This document shows, piece by piece, positions 22,760-33,434 of a stretch of DNA of 64,000 nt (position 1 is the first letter of the stretch; each line of letters starts with the position of its first letter). The stretch is from Cylindrodendrum hubeiense. Lineage: Eukaryota; Ascomycota; Sordariomycetes; Hypocreales; Nectriaceae. Location of the stretch: positions 1 to 64,000 of the forward strand of contig JAANBB010000129.1 in NCBI GenBank assembly GCA_014621425.1, written 5' to 3'. The notes below the pieces were generated by a model. That model made no database searches, was not told where the DNA came from, and worked only from the letters and a program-made list of their open reading frames with translations. The translations under genes were made by a program, and so were the position numbers.

Positions 22760-24739
22760 ATGGAGTGCCCTGAACCGCCCGCCGACCTCGACATGGCATT
22801 CTCCATGGGCGATCCCATGGATATTGCCGACGACGGCCACGATGGCCATGATAACCACAATAACCACGATAACCGCGACGTCTACGACGCCTCCTCTACT
22901 ACTCCTGCCTCGACACCCTGCGTCACCCGTTGCGCCGCCCTGCTGCCCATCCGCGATGGCTGCTCCGACCGCCATGACACCCAAGAGTCCGATGACGAGT
23001 TCGCCTCTATTATGGCCTCCTCCATGGTCGCCAGTCTCCTAAACACCACCTCCAACCCCGTTTCGCCGGGCTCCTCCAGCCCACCCCTCGACCAGTCCAA
23101 GAGCGCCGACTTCGTCCCTCCTACTAGGCCGAGCAGCACGCCGTTTCCCCATCCCGATCACCGGCACTTGAAACCATGCTGCCTCAGCGACTCCAGATAC
23201 GGCGACGACTGGCAGCCATGTCCCGAATCTCTCACAGTCTCCGACGAAGAACCACGCCCGCTCCCCCTACCCATCACAGACTTCAACCGGCTACCTATAG
23301 AGGTGCATGAGGCTATCCTAGACCACCTATTCGGCTACCGAGTCTCGGCCACGTCCCGGAGCGCTATGAGCGTCTCTTGTGTCACAAAGAGCTGGGGCAC
23401 GGCGCTGCGACATTCACGAAGGAGGGAACTCACCGAGCTGGCAAGAGTGAGCGAGGTGTGGCGCGAGCTGGTCCAGCAACGGCTATATCGCCATGTCAAG
23501 TTGAAGGCCACGGTGGATTGCCTCGAGGATGCCATGCTCCACTTCGCTCAGCATGAGTATCTTCAATCCTATGTCAAACACATCGAGATCTGGTTCCCCG
23601 TATTCCAGCCCACATACGGTCCGCTAGCGCTGTCAAATACTCTATCGCTGCCCACAGTTACCATGGAGGGCCTAACAAACGCAACATATACACTGCCGGG
23701 CAACAACTGCACTTTGGAGGAGGTATTCCATTTCGTGGCGCAGGCCTTGCCGCAAGCAAGGGTGTTGACTCTCGAGGGTGGAGAACGACGAAAGGCGCCG
23801 AGGGTCCTCCACTTTCACGAGCAACGGACTGATCCGACATACTACAAGTCTCTCCCAATTCTAGAATCCGTGCAGACGCTGGTAACCCGCGGCCAATGGA
23901 ATCTAACAAGGGGCGACCAAGACTTCGCAACAATACTCAACGCCTTGCCATATCTCGCAGAATGGCAAAGCTCATACAGTAAACCAAAGTCGAAGAGTTA
24001 TATCACCATGTCCGAGTTTCTCCCGCAAATACCCCACAACATCACCAACCTCAGCCTCTGTCTTGAGAGTGACTACCGACGCGAGGGTGTAATGCCCGCC
24101 TTCTACTCCAAGGTGATCCAAAAGACACACATCTGTGTTCGTATGGCAGAAGCACTACCCTCATTGGAGCATTTTGCATACACTGGTAGAGTCTGCCATC
24201 ACTTTTTTGAGATGGCGATGCGGTCAACGAACCCACGCACATCAAGGCTCAAGTCTATCGATTTGACGGTCAAGAATTGTTGCCGACACAACGTGAGCTT
24301 CCATGAGTCAGGCTCTGGGATTCAGGATATGGGATTCATCGATGCGTTTGAGAAGTTGGTCGTCTCTGGGATTCGGTCCATGGAAAAGTTGAAAGAAGTG
24401 GTATACCTGCGGATTCGCTTTGTAGACCTCGGTATGTGTTCTGACTCGGCTGTACATGGCTCTTCTAACTCAAACATAGACTCTGTACTGCCGCCTTTGA
24501 ATCCCTTTTTCCTCATGCGGAACGGGGTGTGTTCAGGTGTCTGGAGTGACAGAATTCTGACAGAGATGGCACGTGTGAGGCCCGAGGCATCCTTTACAGA
24601 ATTGAGCGAATCCTTCGGAAATATTGTCTACGGCAAGGAAGGACGAATGGTCATCACCCCAGAGTACCCGCGGACTCGGATCACGTCACTGAAGCTGACA
24701 AACTACCGCTCCCTTGCAGCGGGCATCACCATTCAATGA
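22760..24739 (+). CDS. F-box-like domain protein
   Basis: F-box proteins link substrates to SCF ubiquitin ligases. I chose the first ATG of the frame (MECPEPPADLDMAF). The first 170 residues are low complexity, with His/Asn/Asp repeats (DGHDGHDNHNNHDN). An F-box-like segment starts near residue 173 (DFNRLPIEVHEAILDHLFGY) and continues to a tryptophan-bearing helix (VSEVWRELVQQRLYRHVKL). The remaining 400 residues have leucine-rich alternation (SYVKHIEIWFPVF, ITNLSLCLESDY), typical of fungal F-box proteins with degenerate leucine-rich repeats. The ORF is uninterrupted (659 residues). However, 24432-24479 has GTATGT, CTAAC and ATAG signals and is exactly 48 nt, so it is probably an in-frame intron; the spliced protein would have 643 residues. 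The substrate is unknown. Confidence 0.75.
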   Translation: MECPEPPADLDMAFSMGDPMDIADDGHDGHDNHNNHDNRDVYDASSTTPASTPCVTRCAALLPIRDGCSDRHDTQESDDEFASIMASSMVASLLNTTSNPVSPGSSSPPLDQSKSADFVPPTRPSSTPFPHPDHRHLKPCCLSDSRYGDDWQPCPESLTVSDEEPRPLPLPITDFNRLPIEVHEAILDHLFGYRVSATSRSAMSVSCVTKSWGTALRHSRRRELTELARVSEVWRELVQQRLYRHVKLKATVDCLEDAMLHFAQHEYLQSYVKHIEIWFPVFQPTYGPLALSNTLSLPTVTMEGLTNATYTLPGNNCTLEEVFHFVAQALPQARVLTLEGGERRKAPRVLHFHEQRTDPTYYKSLPILESVQTLVTRGQWNLTRGDQDFATILNALPYLAEWQSSYSKPKSKSYITMSEFLPQIPHNITNLSLCLESDYRREGVMPAFYSKVIQKTHICVRMAEALPSLEHFAYTGRVCHHFFEMAMRSTNPRTSRLKSIDLTVKNCCRHNVSFHESGSGIQDMGFIDAFEKLVVSGIRSMEKLKEVVYLRIRFVDLGMCSDSAVHGSSNSNIDSVLPPLNPFFLMRNGVCSGVWSDRILTEMARVRPEASFTELSESFGNIVYGKEGRMVITPEYPRTRITSLKLTNYRSLAAGITIQ

Positions 24740-25320
24740 AACATCTATAACTGGACGCATGGGTTTCAGACCAGGTTGGGAAAAAACGAAGAGGTGTTGA
24801 TCAGATTTTGCGCCTGCTCCTCCCTCTCGAATTCGGTTACAGGGGCAGATAACGATGATTTTGTGTTGACAGGCGTTTTACGGAATTGGCACGGAAAGGC
24901 CGGGAAGTGGCACATTGTTGCTGATAATTTGAATTTACATACCCAGATACTGGGCGGAAGGGAATCTTTGCAGGGAGTTCATGGTTGCATGGATACACGG
25001 GATTTAAGGAGAACGCTGGGTGCCACGAATTTGCTTGGAATCTATTTACCCTGGACCGTGGGGTCGGGGAGAGCCAGGTTGTCAGTTTGGAAGGGGTCAA
25101 GACCGCTAGATACCCTCGATGGTTTTTGATATTTTAAACAATAATGCACGCTTGAAATTGTTCCGATATATGTGTTCAATGTCGATGGGTGTGTCTCCCG
25201 GACTGTAATGTCTCGTTGCGTTTCTCCAAGTTTTTCAAAATATTAGCCTAGCGGTTAAGAAAGTACAAATTCACATCAACAAGTTTATCCAATTTATCCT
25301 ATTTATCGATGCATCAAAGC
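24740..25320. other. Intergenic region between convergent genes
   Basis: The 3' flanks of the F-box-like (+) and GPI14 (-) genes, AT-rich toward the right. One ORF (24776-25129) has no domain or support. Confidence 0.5.
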
Positions 25321-26723
25321 CTATTCTACATGCTGTTTCTCTTCGATAGCTTTTGATCGAGTGATTTGTGCCCCATCGCTGATGATTATGCCCAATATCC
25401 AACAATTAACAAGGAAGAACCCCAGCGAGGCGAGCCAAAGTCCCGGGAAGAATGTGCTAATGCCAAGGAACTCAAGTTGATATCCCTGCTGTAGCCAGGC
25501 GGCCTGGGAGACAACCCAGAGTAGTAAGGCCGAGATGCCAAGCTTGGGGTTGCGAAGTAGTGACGAATATGGGAGGTACATTGGTAGGAAGACCATGTAC
25601 CAGAGGAAATACTGGGATATGCGTGTCAGCAAACGAGACAAACATAGCGATAAAGTGGAAGCGCCACAATCATACCTGAGATGTGCAGACCTTGTTAAAG
25701 GTAACAAATGCAAAGGTTTGCGCCATCATAGACGTAGCAAGATCCCGCTTGGCGAGGATGAGGGGGATCAAGATGCACGAGAGGAGCAGCTGTGGGAGGA
25801 AAGCCAGCGACTCGATGCGGAGGGTCGATGCTGAGGGAATGGCGGAGGTGAGATAGAGGAGAGTGTTGTAAGGAGAGAAGTTGTGGCGGTGGTCGATGCG
25901 GCTAACGTGGTGGAAGTAGGTATGGACGAGGAACGGAGTCCCGTAGCTGGACAAGTTGGTCAGTTGGAGGCTCTTTTGTCGTGAATAACAAGAGAGTTAG
26001 GGGTGTTTAGGAAACTTACATGGAGTACATGAGTAAGTTAAGTCCCATGAAGGTCGCGAGACTAATGATGGCAAGCTTGATGCGTTCAGGTGTCACGAAG
26101 CGCACCAACGACTCAATCACCGACGGTGTCTTTTCCTGCTTGACCGTCTTCCCTAGGCGCTCTGCATCCATCCACCACACAATGGCAGGTGCGTAAATAA
26201 ATGGGTAGATCTTAAAGTGCACAGCGAGTCCGAGGATGACCGCCGCCAGACTGATCCTCCTCCGCTCGACAGCCCATAATAAGCCCATGGTCAGGACACC
26301 TAGCAAGCCCTCGGAACTGCCACGCGTGCTAATGGTGGCGACCATTGGGTTCCAGAGCCACAGAGCCGCAAAACCGCCGGCGGTTGTCTCGGCCATGCCC
26401 CTCCGGCGCAGCACGCGCACCATGAGCCAGCCTGCGAGCAGATCCGCCGCTGCGAAGACGAGCTTGCCAAAGGCGGCGAAGTGCACCGTGGGCAGCATCA
26501 TCCAGGCGAGCAGCGGCGTGTAGCGGTAAGTGTCTCTGGCGTAGGGCGATTCACCGGCGGCGAGGAAGCGGGCGGCATCGGTGAAGACGAGATAGTCAAT
26601 ATCGGTATACTTGAGGGCCGAGTGGGCGTCCTGCCAGAGGCCGTAGACGAGGAGGACGAGGCGGAGGAGGGTGGCAACGAGGAAGAGAGGCGCCGGGCGC
26701 AGGAGGGGTGATAGTAATGCCAT
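25321..26723 (-). CDS. gpi14: GPI mannosyltransferase 1 (PIG-M/GPI14)
   Basis: It adds the first, alpha-1,4-linked mannose to the GPI anchor precursor on the lumenal side of the ER, using dolichol-phosphate mannose. Exons are 26723-26020, 25946-25676 and 25611-25321, giving 421 residues, the family's usual size. Intron phases match (phase 2, then 0). The DxD-type motif is seen in KYTDIDYLVFTDAARF near residue 40. Other family blocks are SPYARDTYRYTPLLAW, LWNPMVATISTRGSSEG, LAVHFKIYPFIYAPAI and YFLWYMVFLPMYLPYS. About ten hydrophobic segments span the protein. The joined first exon ends ATG/TAC/TCC and reads MYSIYGTPFLVHTYFHH across the splice, which fits the family. It is essential in yeast and supplies anchors for cell-wall GPI proteins. 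Confidence 0.95.
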
Positions 26724-27254
26724 GATTATTCGGGAACTTGGATGTCAGGCCTGTGGCGTGCGTGGCCTTGAGATGGTGGATTGCGCCGCCAGAGAACTGA
26801 TGATGAGGACAGTTGGCGATGGGATTTGAGATGAGATGAGATGGGATGAGCCTCAGTTGTTGCGTGATGAGGATTGGGGTTGGGGCCAATCCGGACTCAT
26901 AACTTGAAGAAAGAGACTTCTCTTTTCCTTTTTGCCTTTCTTGTCGATTCAAGCCTGCATTCTTGTTGGTGGTCGTTCTTTGCGGTCTTATACCATAAGC
27001 TCGGCTGATATTCTGTAGGTTAGGGGTTCCAGATTTGGTACAGCGCGTCACAAAACTGCCAGAAGGAAAATGCGGGAGCTACCAATTTTCGCATCAGCCA
27101 TCATCCCTGCACCCCGCTAAGAAAATGGGGACCCGCAAAACTACCTTGTCCCATCTTTCACATTCACCACCAACATCAGCATCCAACAGTGTCAACACAC
27201 CCAACCCCGGATATTCTTATCTCAACCACCAGCGACAGCTATCAAACCCACACA
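26724..27254. other. Bidirectional promoter region
   Basis: A 531-base gap between the divergent GPI14 and TRAX starts. I see no domain-bearing ORF or repeat beyond a short GATGA-type run near 26830. Confidence 0.5.
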
Positions 27255-28147
27255 ATGTCAAGCGGCGTTAAGAGAGACCGCGACGGCAACGCGCGGACCA
27301 AGGCCCGGCAGCCCGCGGGGCCCCCAGGCAGGTTCCATGACATGTTTGAAGGGTTCCGCAATGAGCTGGATGAGCATCATGACCGCCGCGAGAGGATTAT
27401 CAAAGCGTCGCGCGATGTCACAGCGCAGAGCAAGAAGATGTGCGTGTAATACTAGCCCTTTGGAATACGAATATGGCTGACTTCATTGCAGTATTTTCTC
27501 ATTGCAGAGGTAGGTTTGCTCTCATGCCGCAGCATCTGAGTTGACTGGCTCACTCACTTACCACGCCTCACAGAGTCAAACTACTAAACCAAGACGCGCC
27601 TCCTCACATCCAGCAGGATATTGATACCCGGCTCGAAGAGATCTCAAAGCTCCTCAACGGAGTCGCTCCAGACCTGCAGTCTATTAACCGCTACCGTTAT
27701 ACATCACCCCTCCGTTGCCTAGAGGAATTCATCGAGGCTCTGTCCTTTGCGCACTACTTGCGCCACCAGACACTCATTACCCACGAGCAGTCGCAGGCGG
27801 CCATGCCCACAAACATCATCCTGACACCGCATGACTACATGTACGGCATATTCGATCTGTTTGGTGAGCTGATGCGCTTCGCGACGATTACTACGGCACA
27901 GACCGGTGAGCTGGCGGGCCGCGAAGGCCGCAACATCTTGGAGGATATCCAGGAGCTGGGGTGCGCGTTCGAGATGCTGCCTGCAGTGCCGACCAAGGAC
28001 TTCCGCGGAAAGATGAGCGCTGGGAGACAGAGTGTTAAGAAGGTGGAGAAGCTGGGCTATGGGCTTGTGGTGAGAGGCAGTGAACGACCAAAGGGGTGGG
28101 TGCCTGATATGAGAGACGATGCTCCCGAGCCTGTGTCACCAGTTTGA
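27255..28147 (+). CDS. TSNAX: Translin-associated factor X (TRAX)
   Basis: TRAX pairs with translin in the C3PO endoribonuclease, which in animals cleaves small-RNA passenger strands and in Neurospora processes tRNA fragments. Exons are 27255-27439, 27492-27509 (only 18 nt) and 27574-28147, giving 258 residues. The family signature runs over the junctions: ERIIKASRDVTAQSKK, then IIFSLQRVKLLNQD. The microexon supplies most of IFSLQR. The acidic residues thought to bind metal lie in LEEFIEALSFAHYL (about residues 117-130) and in GRNILEDIQELGCAFEML. The segment FGELMRFATI is typical. The N-terminal basic stretch (VKRDRDGNARTKARQ) may act as a nuclear signal, as in other TRAX proteins. The partner translin is not in this window. 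Confidence 0.93.
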
Positions 28148-28970
28148 AGATGTCGGACAGATGTAACTGAGTGGAAAACAGACCAGTGAATGTCTAAGAA
28201 GCTCTGCATTTGAGCGAGGATCAGAGAGCTGGCTATCATGTTGAAACGCACAACCCCTGTATTTGCACGCATAGTTCCATGTTGAGTAATCGAAATGGAC
28301 CGCTGAATGAAAAACATTACTACTCTCCGTGGCTAGCTTTCTGCCTACATTTTCTAACATGCCAAGAGGCATGCGGCGTGCTTATTTATTTGTGGTAAAC
28401 TGTGCAATAGTTTGCCCAAACAATGTTAAGCTCGTGCGATTCAAGGTCAGACGGTGGTTCCTTAGCAACACTCATTACTCAGAGCGGTGTGAAGAGGACT
28501 CTCCTCGGCGTAATGTGGAGTCATTTGGCCTGGAAAGAGGTGTTGGTTGAGGTGTTGGTTGTGCACTCTCATCCCTGAATATTTTAGGCTAGGCACGTCC
28601 AGCCGGTTTCACGACCCCGAACGCTGCGGGGGGGCCACGAATGGGAGTGCAAATGTAAGCGCCGGCGCCACTCCCGAGATAATTTCCATCGCCTCAAGAT
28701 ATGTAGGTTCTCTATATTTAGACGGAAATCACGTTGCGCAAATCCAAAAAAAACCGCTCTTATTATCCTGGCATGCGCCAGAACATCCGAGCCTTGTTAA
28801 TTAGAAACCTGTTAGAAACCAGTTGGTCCTTACGTCTACAGACGCCCACGCGAAGCCCGATAATTATCGAGGATGATCCTTCAACTTAAATAATTTATTT
28901 TGCCCCATTCTTTGGCTACTATCGTGATCAATGTCGGCATCACGATACTAGCCACTTCTTCGCCCAAAGC
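28148..28970. other. Intergenic region
   Basis: Lies between TRAX and the DUF3433 gene, both on the plus strand. It is moderately AT-rich. The short ORFs are not supported. Confidence 0.5.
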
Positions 28971-31900
28971 ATGGATACACACGAGCAACCATTATTGGAC
29001 GGCGGCGCCATTCAACACCAAGGGGCGCTTCAAAATCCCGGCCCTGACTCAGTTTTGTTCGAAAACATGCCCCGCCGTATGCCATCTTCAAGATCCGTGC
29101 CAGGGGATCAACACTCCCAAGCGGAGACAGTCCGACACGTTGACTCCTCAATTCGGACTGAACACAGCCAGCCCGAACTGGAATTGGAACGCAATGCTTC
29201 AAATCACAGCGCACATCCATCGCTACTGGAGCCTACAGTACCTTCCGAGGATGAGAATGTAACCGAAAAAGAGAGGCCAGGCACTGCATCGTGGCATCCG
29301 TATTGGCTGAAAAAGGTCATTCTCGGCAGCTTCTGTGGATTATTTCTGTGCTGCATCATGGCACTGCCCCTCATGTTATTTTTCTCTAAGCGCAACAACG
29401 GCCTCTTTGACTCTCAGCCAGATGATGCGTACGTGTGGAGGTTTGGCCCGACTGCCAGTAAGTTCATCAATTAGCCACCCTTTCCTAGACGCTAGATGCA
29501 TCATCTGACATCTTGACTCGCCAGTAATCACCATCTTCGAGATACTCTGGTCACGAGTTGAGTTCCAAACTCTGAGATATATGCCCTGGTTGGGAATAAA
29601 GACTGGGCAGTCTCTGGGCCCAACTGGATACAATCTGGACTACACCCAGATGTGGTCCCCAATGGTTTTGATCAAGTCTCTCCGACGAAAACACTTCTTC
29701 GTATTTTTCGTTGCTGCCGCATCGATGATATTGAAAGTTCAAGTCGTTCTCTCGCCAAGTCTTTACCAGATAAAAACCACTCGGAGCTCACAATCTGTCG
29801 ACGTTCAAGTCCTGGACACATTCGCAGTGACCGACGATCTCAGCAACACCACCGGAACCGCCCCATATTATACCGCCCGAGCTCTTCAAAATTTTGATAT
29901 GATGTTCCCCTTTGGTGTTGCAAAACAAGGGGCATACCAAACATTCAAGCTGGCAAAGCAAGCTGCTACTACACGTGGTACTTCCGAAGCACCTTTGACG
30001 GTCACCGTGGATGGAGTTTTCACAGATATGAAATGCCTGGAATTGGAAAGCCATTCAGTTTCCAAAACAGTCTCCTATCAGTTTGGTTTTTACAATTTTG
30101 CCATCGATCTCCAATTCGAAAACTGCGAACAACCAGTCAGCATAGAAAACAAGGTCCAGTGGGCAACCCCAAATGAAGATACCGTCCAGGCCTACTGGAT
30201 TGTCGATACCCAGCTTGAACCTAAATACCCTTGTTCTTCGCTGCCTCAACAGAACCCGAACTTTGTGTATTTCGCGGGATATTACGTTCCGTCAGCGCAA
30301 AATGTGTCTATGCCACAGCTAAACACGACCGCAGCTGTCATCTGCTCACCGACTGCGTACACTTCTAAAGTGAAAATCGTTGACGATGGCATAAGTCCGA
30401 ATGTGACTGTCTTGTCAAATCAAGATAACATTGCGATCGAATCAAACACTTGGGTCATGTTACAAAGTACTGCCCCCGATGTACTTGGATCGATGGGAAT
30501 ATCTACAACAAACATAGTCACTGGGCCGGTCGCCACAGAATTTGGGTTCAGGGGCAAAGACGCAAATTTGACTGATATCTCATTATATCAAAGCAAGATA
30601 CTAGCCCAGGCTGTGATGAACTTAACAGAACAAATCGGCCCCATGGTTGCTCATTACCAACTCCGGCAAACAAAAGAGAGTCAAATTGTTGGGTCGATTG
30701 TGGTGGAAACATACAAACTCCACGTGAACGAAGTTGTCTGCCTTTGGATGACGGGACTCTTTGTTATCACCGCGTGTATTGCTTTCTGGGCAATATTCCA
30801 ATCTGCAAGAGTGTCGAACATTTGGCACCGAGACCCAGCCACGATACTTGGAACTATGATATTCTTTCAAAGCGAAACCAAGCTCAGCACTGACGTTGTG
30901 AAGTGCGTATCGGAGGAAAGGGGAAGTAAGAAGGAAGAGTGGAGTCACTCCTCCCGTTCCCCACCCGTCCTAAGAGTTTGGGCTCGCTCAATATTCACTT
31001 TGTTTGTGCTGGGTCTCATCGTGGGCCTCTCTGTTGCACTCAAGGCATCAGAGACATCCGACGGATTGGCGACAATCGAGGAAGAAGGCTACCTGTCAAT
31101 TGTATGGCAATCACTCCCGACGATGGCCATGCTGATAGTTTCATTGATTATCAATTTGACTGATACCGCGATGCGAGACCTAGCTACACTGTCCAACCTT
31201 TCTAAGAGACCTTGCAACTCGCTGGAGCTAGACATGTCGTTTTTAGACATGCTTGGATTCCGGGCCTTGTATCACTCACTTCGGCTGAAGGTTTATACCG
31301 TCACTCTTTCGCAGATCCTTGCTACGATTTGCGCCTTCCTGACAACTATAGCGGCTGTCCTTCTCACCACCAAGATTATTCCAGAGCTCACAACCATGCA
31401 GATCCAGCAGGAAAGCTGGTTCGGTTCTCAGCAACTATCTGCAAGTTATCAAGATGAATACAGCACAACTAGAGAGGACATCGGCAGTCTTCTTCTGGCG
31501 CGGAGGATGTCCAACTTCACATATCCACGACATACGTACGCCGACCTCGTGTTCCCCACCCTTGGGATCAACTACACCAACTGGAATGCCAATATATCAG
31601 CGCAAGTCCGCACTCCCGCGGCGAAGTTGCTTCCCAGTTGCGTTAAACTTTCTGATGGTGATTTCAATGTGACAATCAAGAACAACACATCGGGAGGTTT
31701 CACTGCAACAATCTACCAGAACTTCACGTGTCCGAGCGGCTCTTCCGCTTCTCTTGATGATACCCTATACATCAATGCAACAGTCGAAAAGTATGGATTG
31801 TCATACGTTGCGGGACTTGCCCAGTCTCCGGGTAACACGCTCGATATCGGCCCTACCTGTCACCTCGTTCTGGATAATGATGCTCTCCTCAACACCCCTT

Positions 31901-32874
31901 GGAGAGTCCAAACGTACGTTTGGGGCAAATTTTTGAACTCGACAATGGACTTTGACTATCTTTCCGTCTGGCGATGCAACTACTCTTGGGCTGAGGTTAC
32001 GACTGACGTCGGCCTGGTTTGGACAAACAAGGTCATTCAGATTGACCACCAGAATCCTCCTACTCAAGACAACTCAACCATTAAACCATGGAGCCCGCCG
32101 TTTGGGTTTCCAGAACTTGGCGGTTCTCAGGGGATCCTCCCAGTCAATGAAGTTTTTCCGGATACTGAGGTCGAAGATCCCCTAGTCAGCCATTTGTCCA
32201 CTCAATTCAGTGTGATTGTAGAGCCCTTTGGTCCAATCCAGATTGAAGACTTCGGCAAACCAGGTCAAGATGATGAGATCCTTGACGAACTTCACTCCAA
32301 TCTTGGCTTTGTTAGTGCTCAGCTTGCAAATATTGAACATCGCCTGGGCATAGACGAGAATTCGACAGCAACTCCTGTGCATCATGGAAACCTTCCCTCT
32401 GTTAATGCGACAATTACAGACAGTGGAAGACTCCGATTGATTCAAAATCCAACAATAACCTTTATGTTAATAGGGATTTTGTCCTTGGTTGTTGCGGTCA
32501 GCGCATGGGCTTCCGTCTTAATAGGTTTGCGGCACATTATGGGCGACAGAGGAAGCTGGCTGCTGAATATGGAATTGAAGGGCCTGGCACCTGAGGGGTT
32601 CAGCAGCATTGCTATGATGGAGTCACTGATTCATGGTTCAAACTTCCTTAAGGGCACAACAGATGTCCACCAAATGCCTTTGAGCGATCTTCATCGGTGG
32701 TTAGCCGGTACAATCTTTCGAATTGGATGGTTTCAAGCAAATGGGACTGGCGAGGAAGAGTATACCATTGGAGTATTGGAGGATGAAAGTTTCCCATTTC
32801 TAGGAGACAAGGGGGATATAGAAAGAATCCGGGAAAGTACAAGAGAAGTTGAATTAGGTAGTGTCACAGGATAA
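28971..32874 (+). CDS. Large multi-pass membrane protein with two DUF3433 modules
   Basis: DUF3433 proteins are filamentous-fungal membrane proteins of unknown function. Exons are 28971-29457 and 29525-32874, giving 1278 residues. The intron (GTAAGT to CCAG) joins SNYAYVWRFGPTA-type sequence to IITIFEILWSRVEF in phase. The first 120 residues are polar and disordered. Then a membrane segment (VILGSFCGLFLCCIMALPLML) is followed by the first module: a paired hydrophobic region near KHFFVFFVAAASMILKVQVV, a large Asn/Thr-rich probably extracellular domain with many N-X-T/S sites, and a further segment (LWMTGLFVITACIAFWAIF). The second half repeats this order with LYHSLRLKVYTVTLSQILAT and another N-glycosylation-rich domain, ending in ITFMLIGILSLVVAVSAW. 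The repeated order suggests an ancient internal duplication. The role is unknown. Confidence 0.9.
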
Positions 32875-33434
32875 GATCTGTGCCTTTGAAGGAGGGCCTC
32901 CTGTATAATTAGATAGCCTCGATCACAATGTCCAAGGAACAGCAAAGCCAAATTTCATCCAGCGCGCGCTCCAGGTAAACGGCTAGTTTTCTTGTTCGAC
33001 TGAGCCCTACTTCAAGCCATGGGCACCTATGAACTGAGAACTTATCATCATGTCACAATGTTCCGAAATGTGTCGACAATCTGCTGCTCCTGCCACCCCC
33101 TAACGGGTTCGGATGGAAAGCTCAATGTCGAGTGACCGAAATGAACATCGAGTTAGATATCATGTAGCTGTTCATTGCTTTCTTGAAAGAAAATATAGTA
33201 TCTGGAGGTAAACGGCATAGTCACTCTCAGCGGCTGTTTGTAGTAACATTAACACTTTCACATGAACAAAGATTGAGTCGCAAACACGAAGCATTGTTCT
33301 GGAGGGATAAATCTTGCGATTCTAAATCTTGCTCCAAAATCCTATAAATCCTACTAAATATGACTCTCTGTAACCCTGGGTCTTGCACTTCAATCTCTCA
33401 AGTTACTAGGTTTTTATCCTAGCCTTATTCGAAA
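32875..33434. other. Intergenic region
   Basis: AT-rich spacer between two plus-strand genes. I see no gene, repeat or RNA. Confidence 0.5.
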
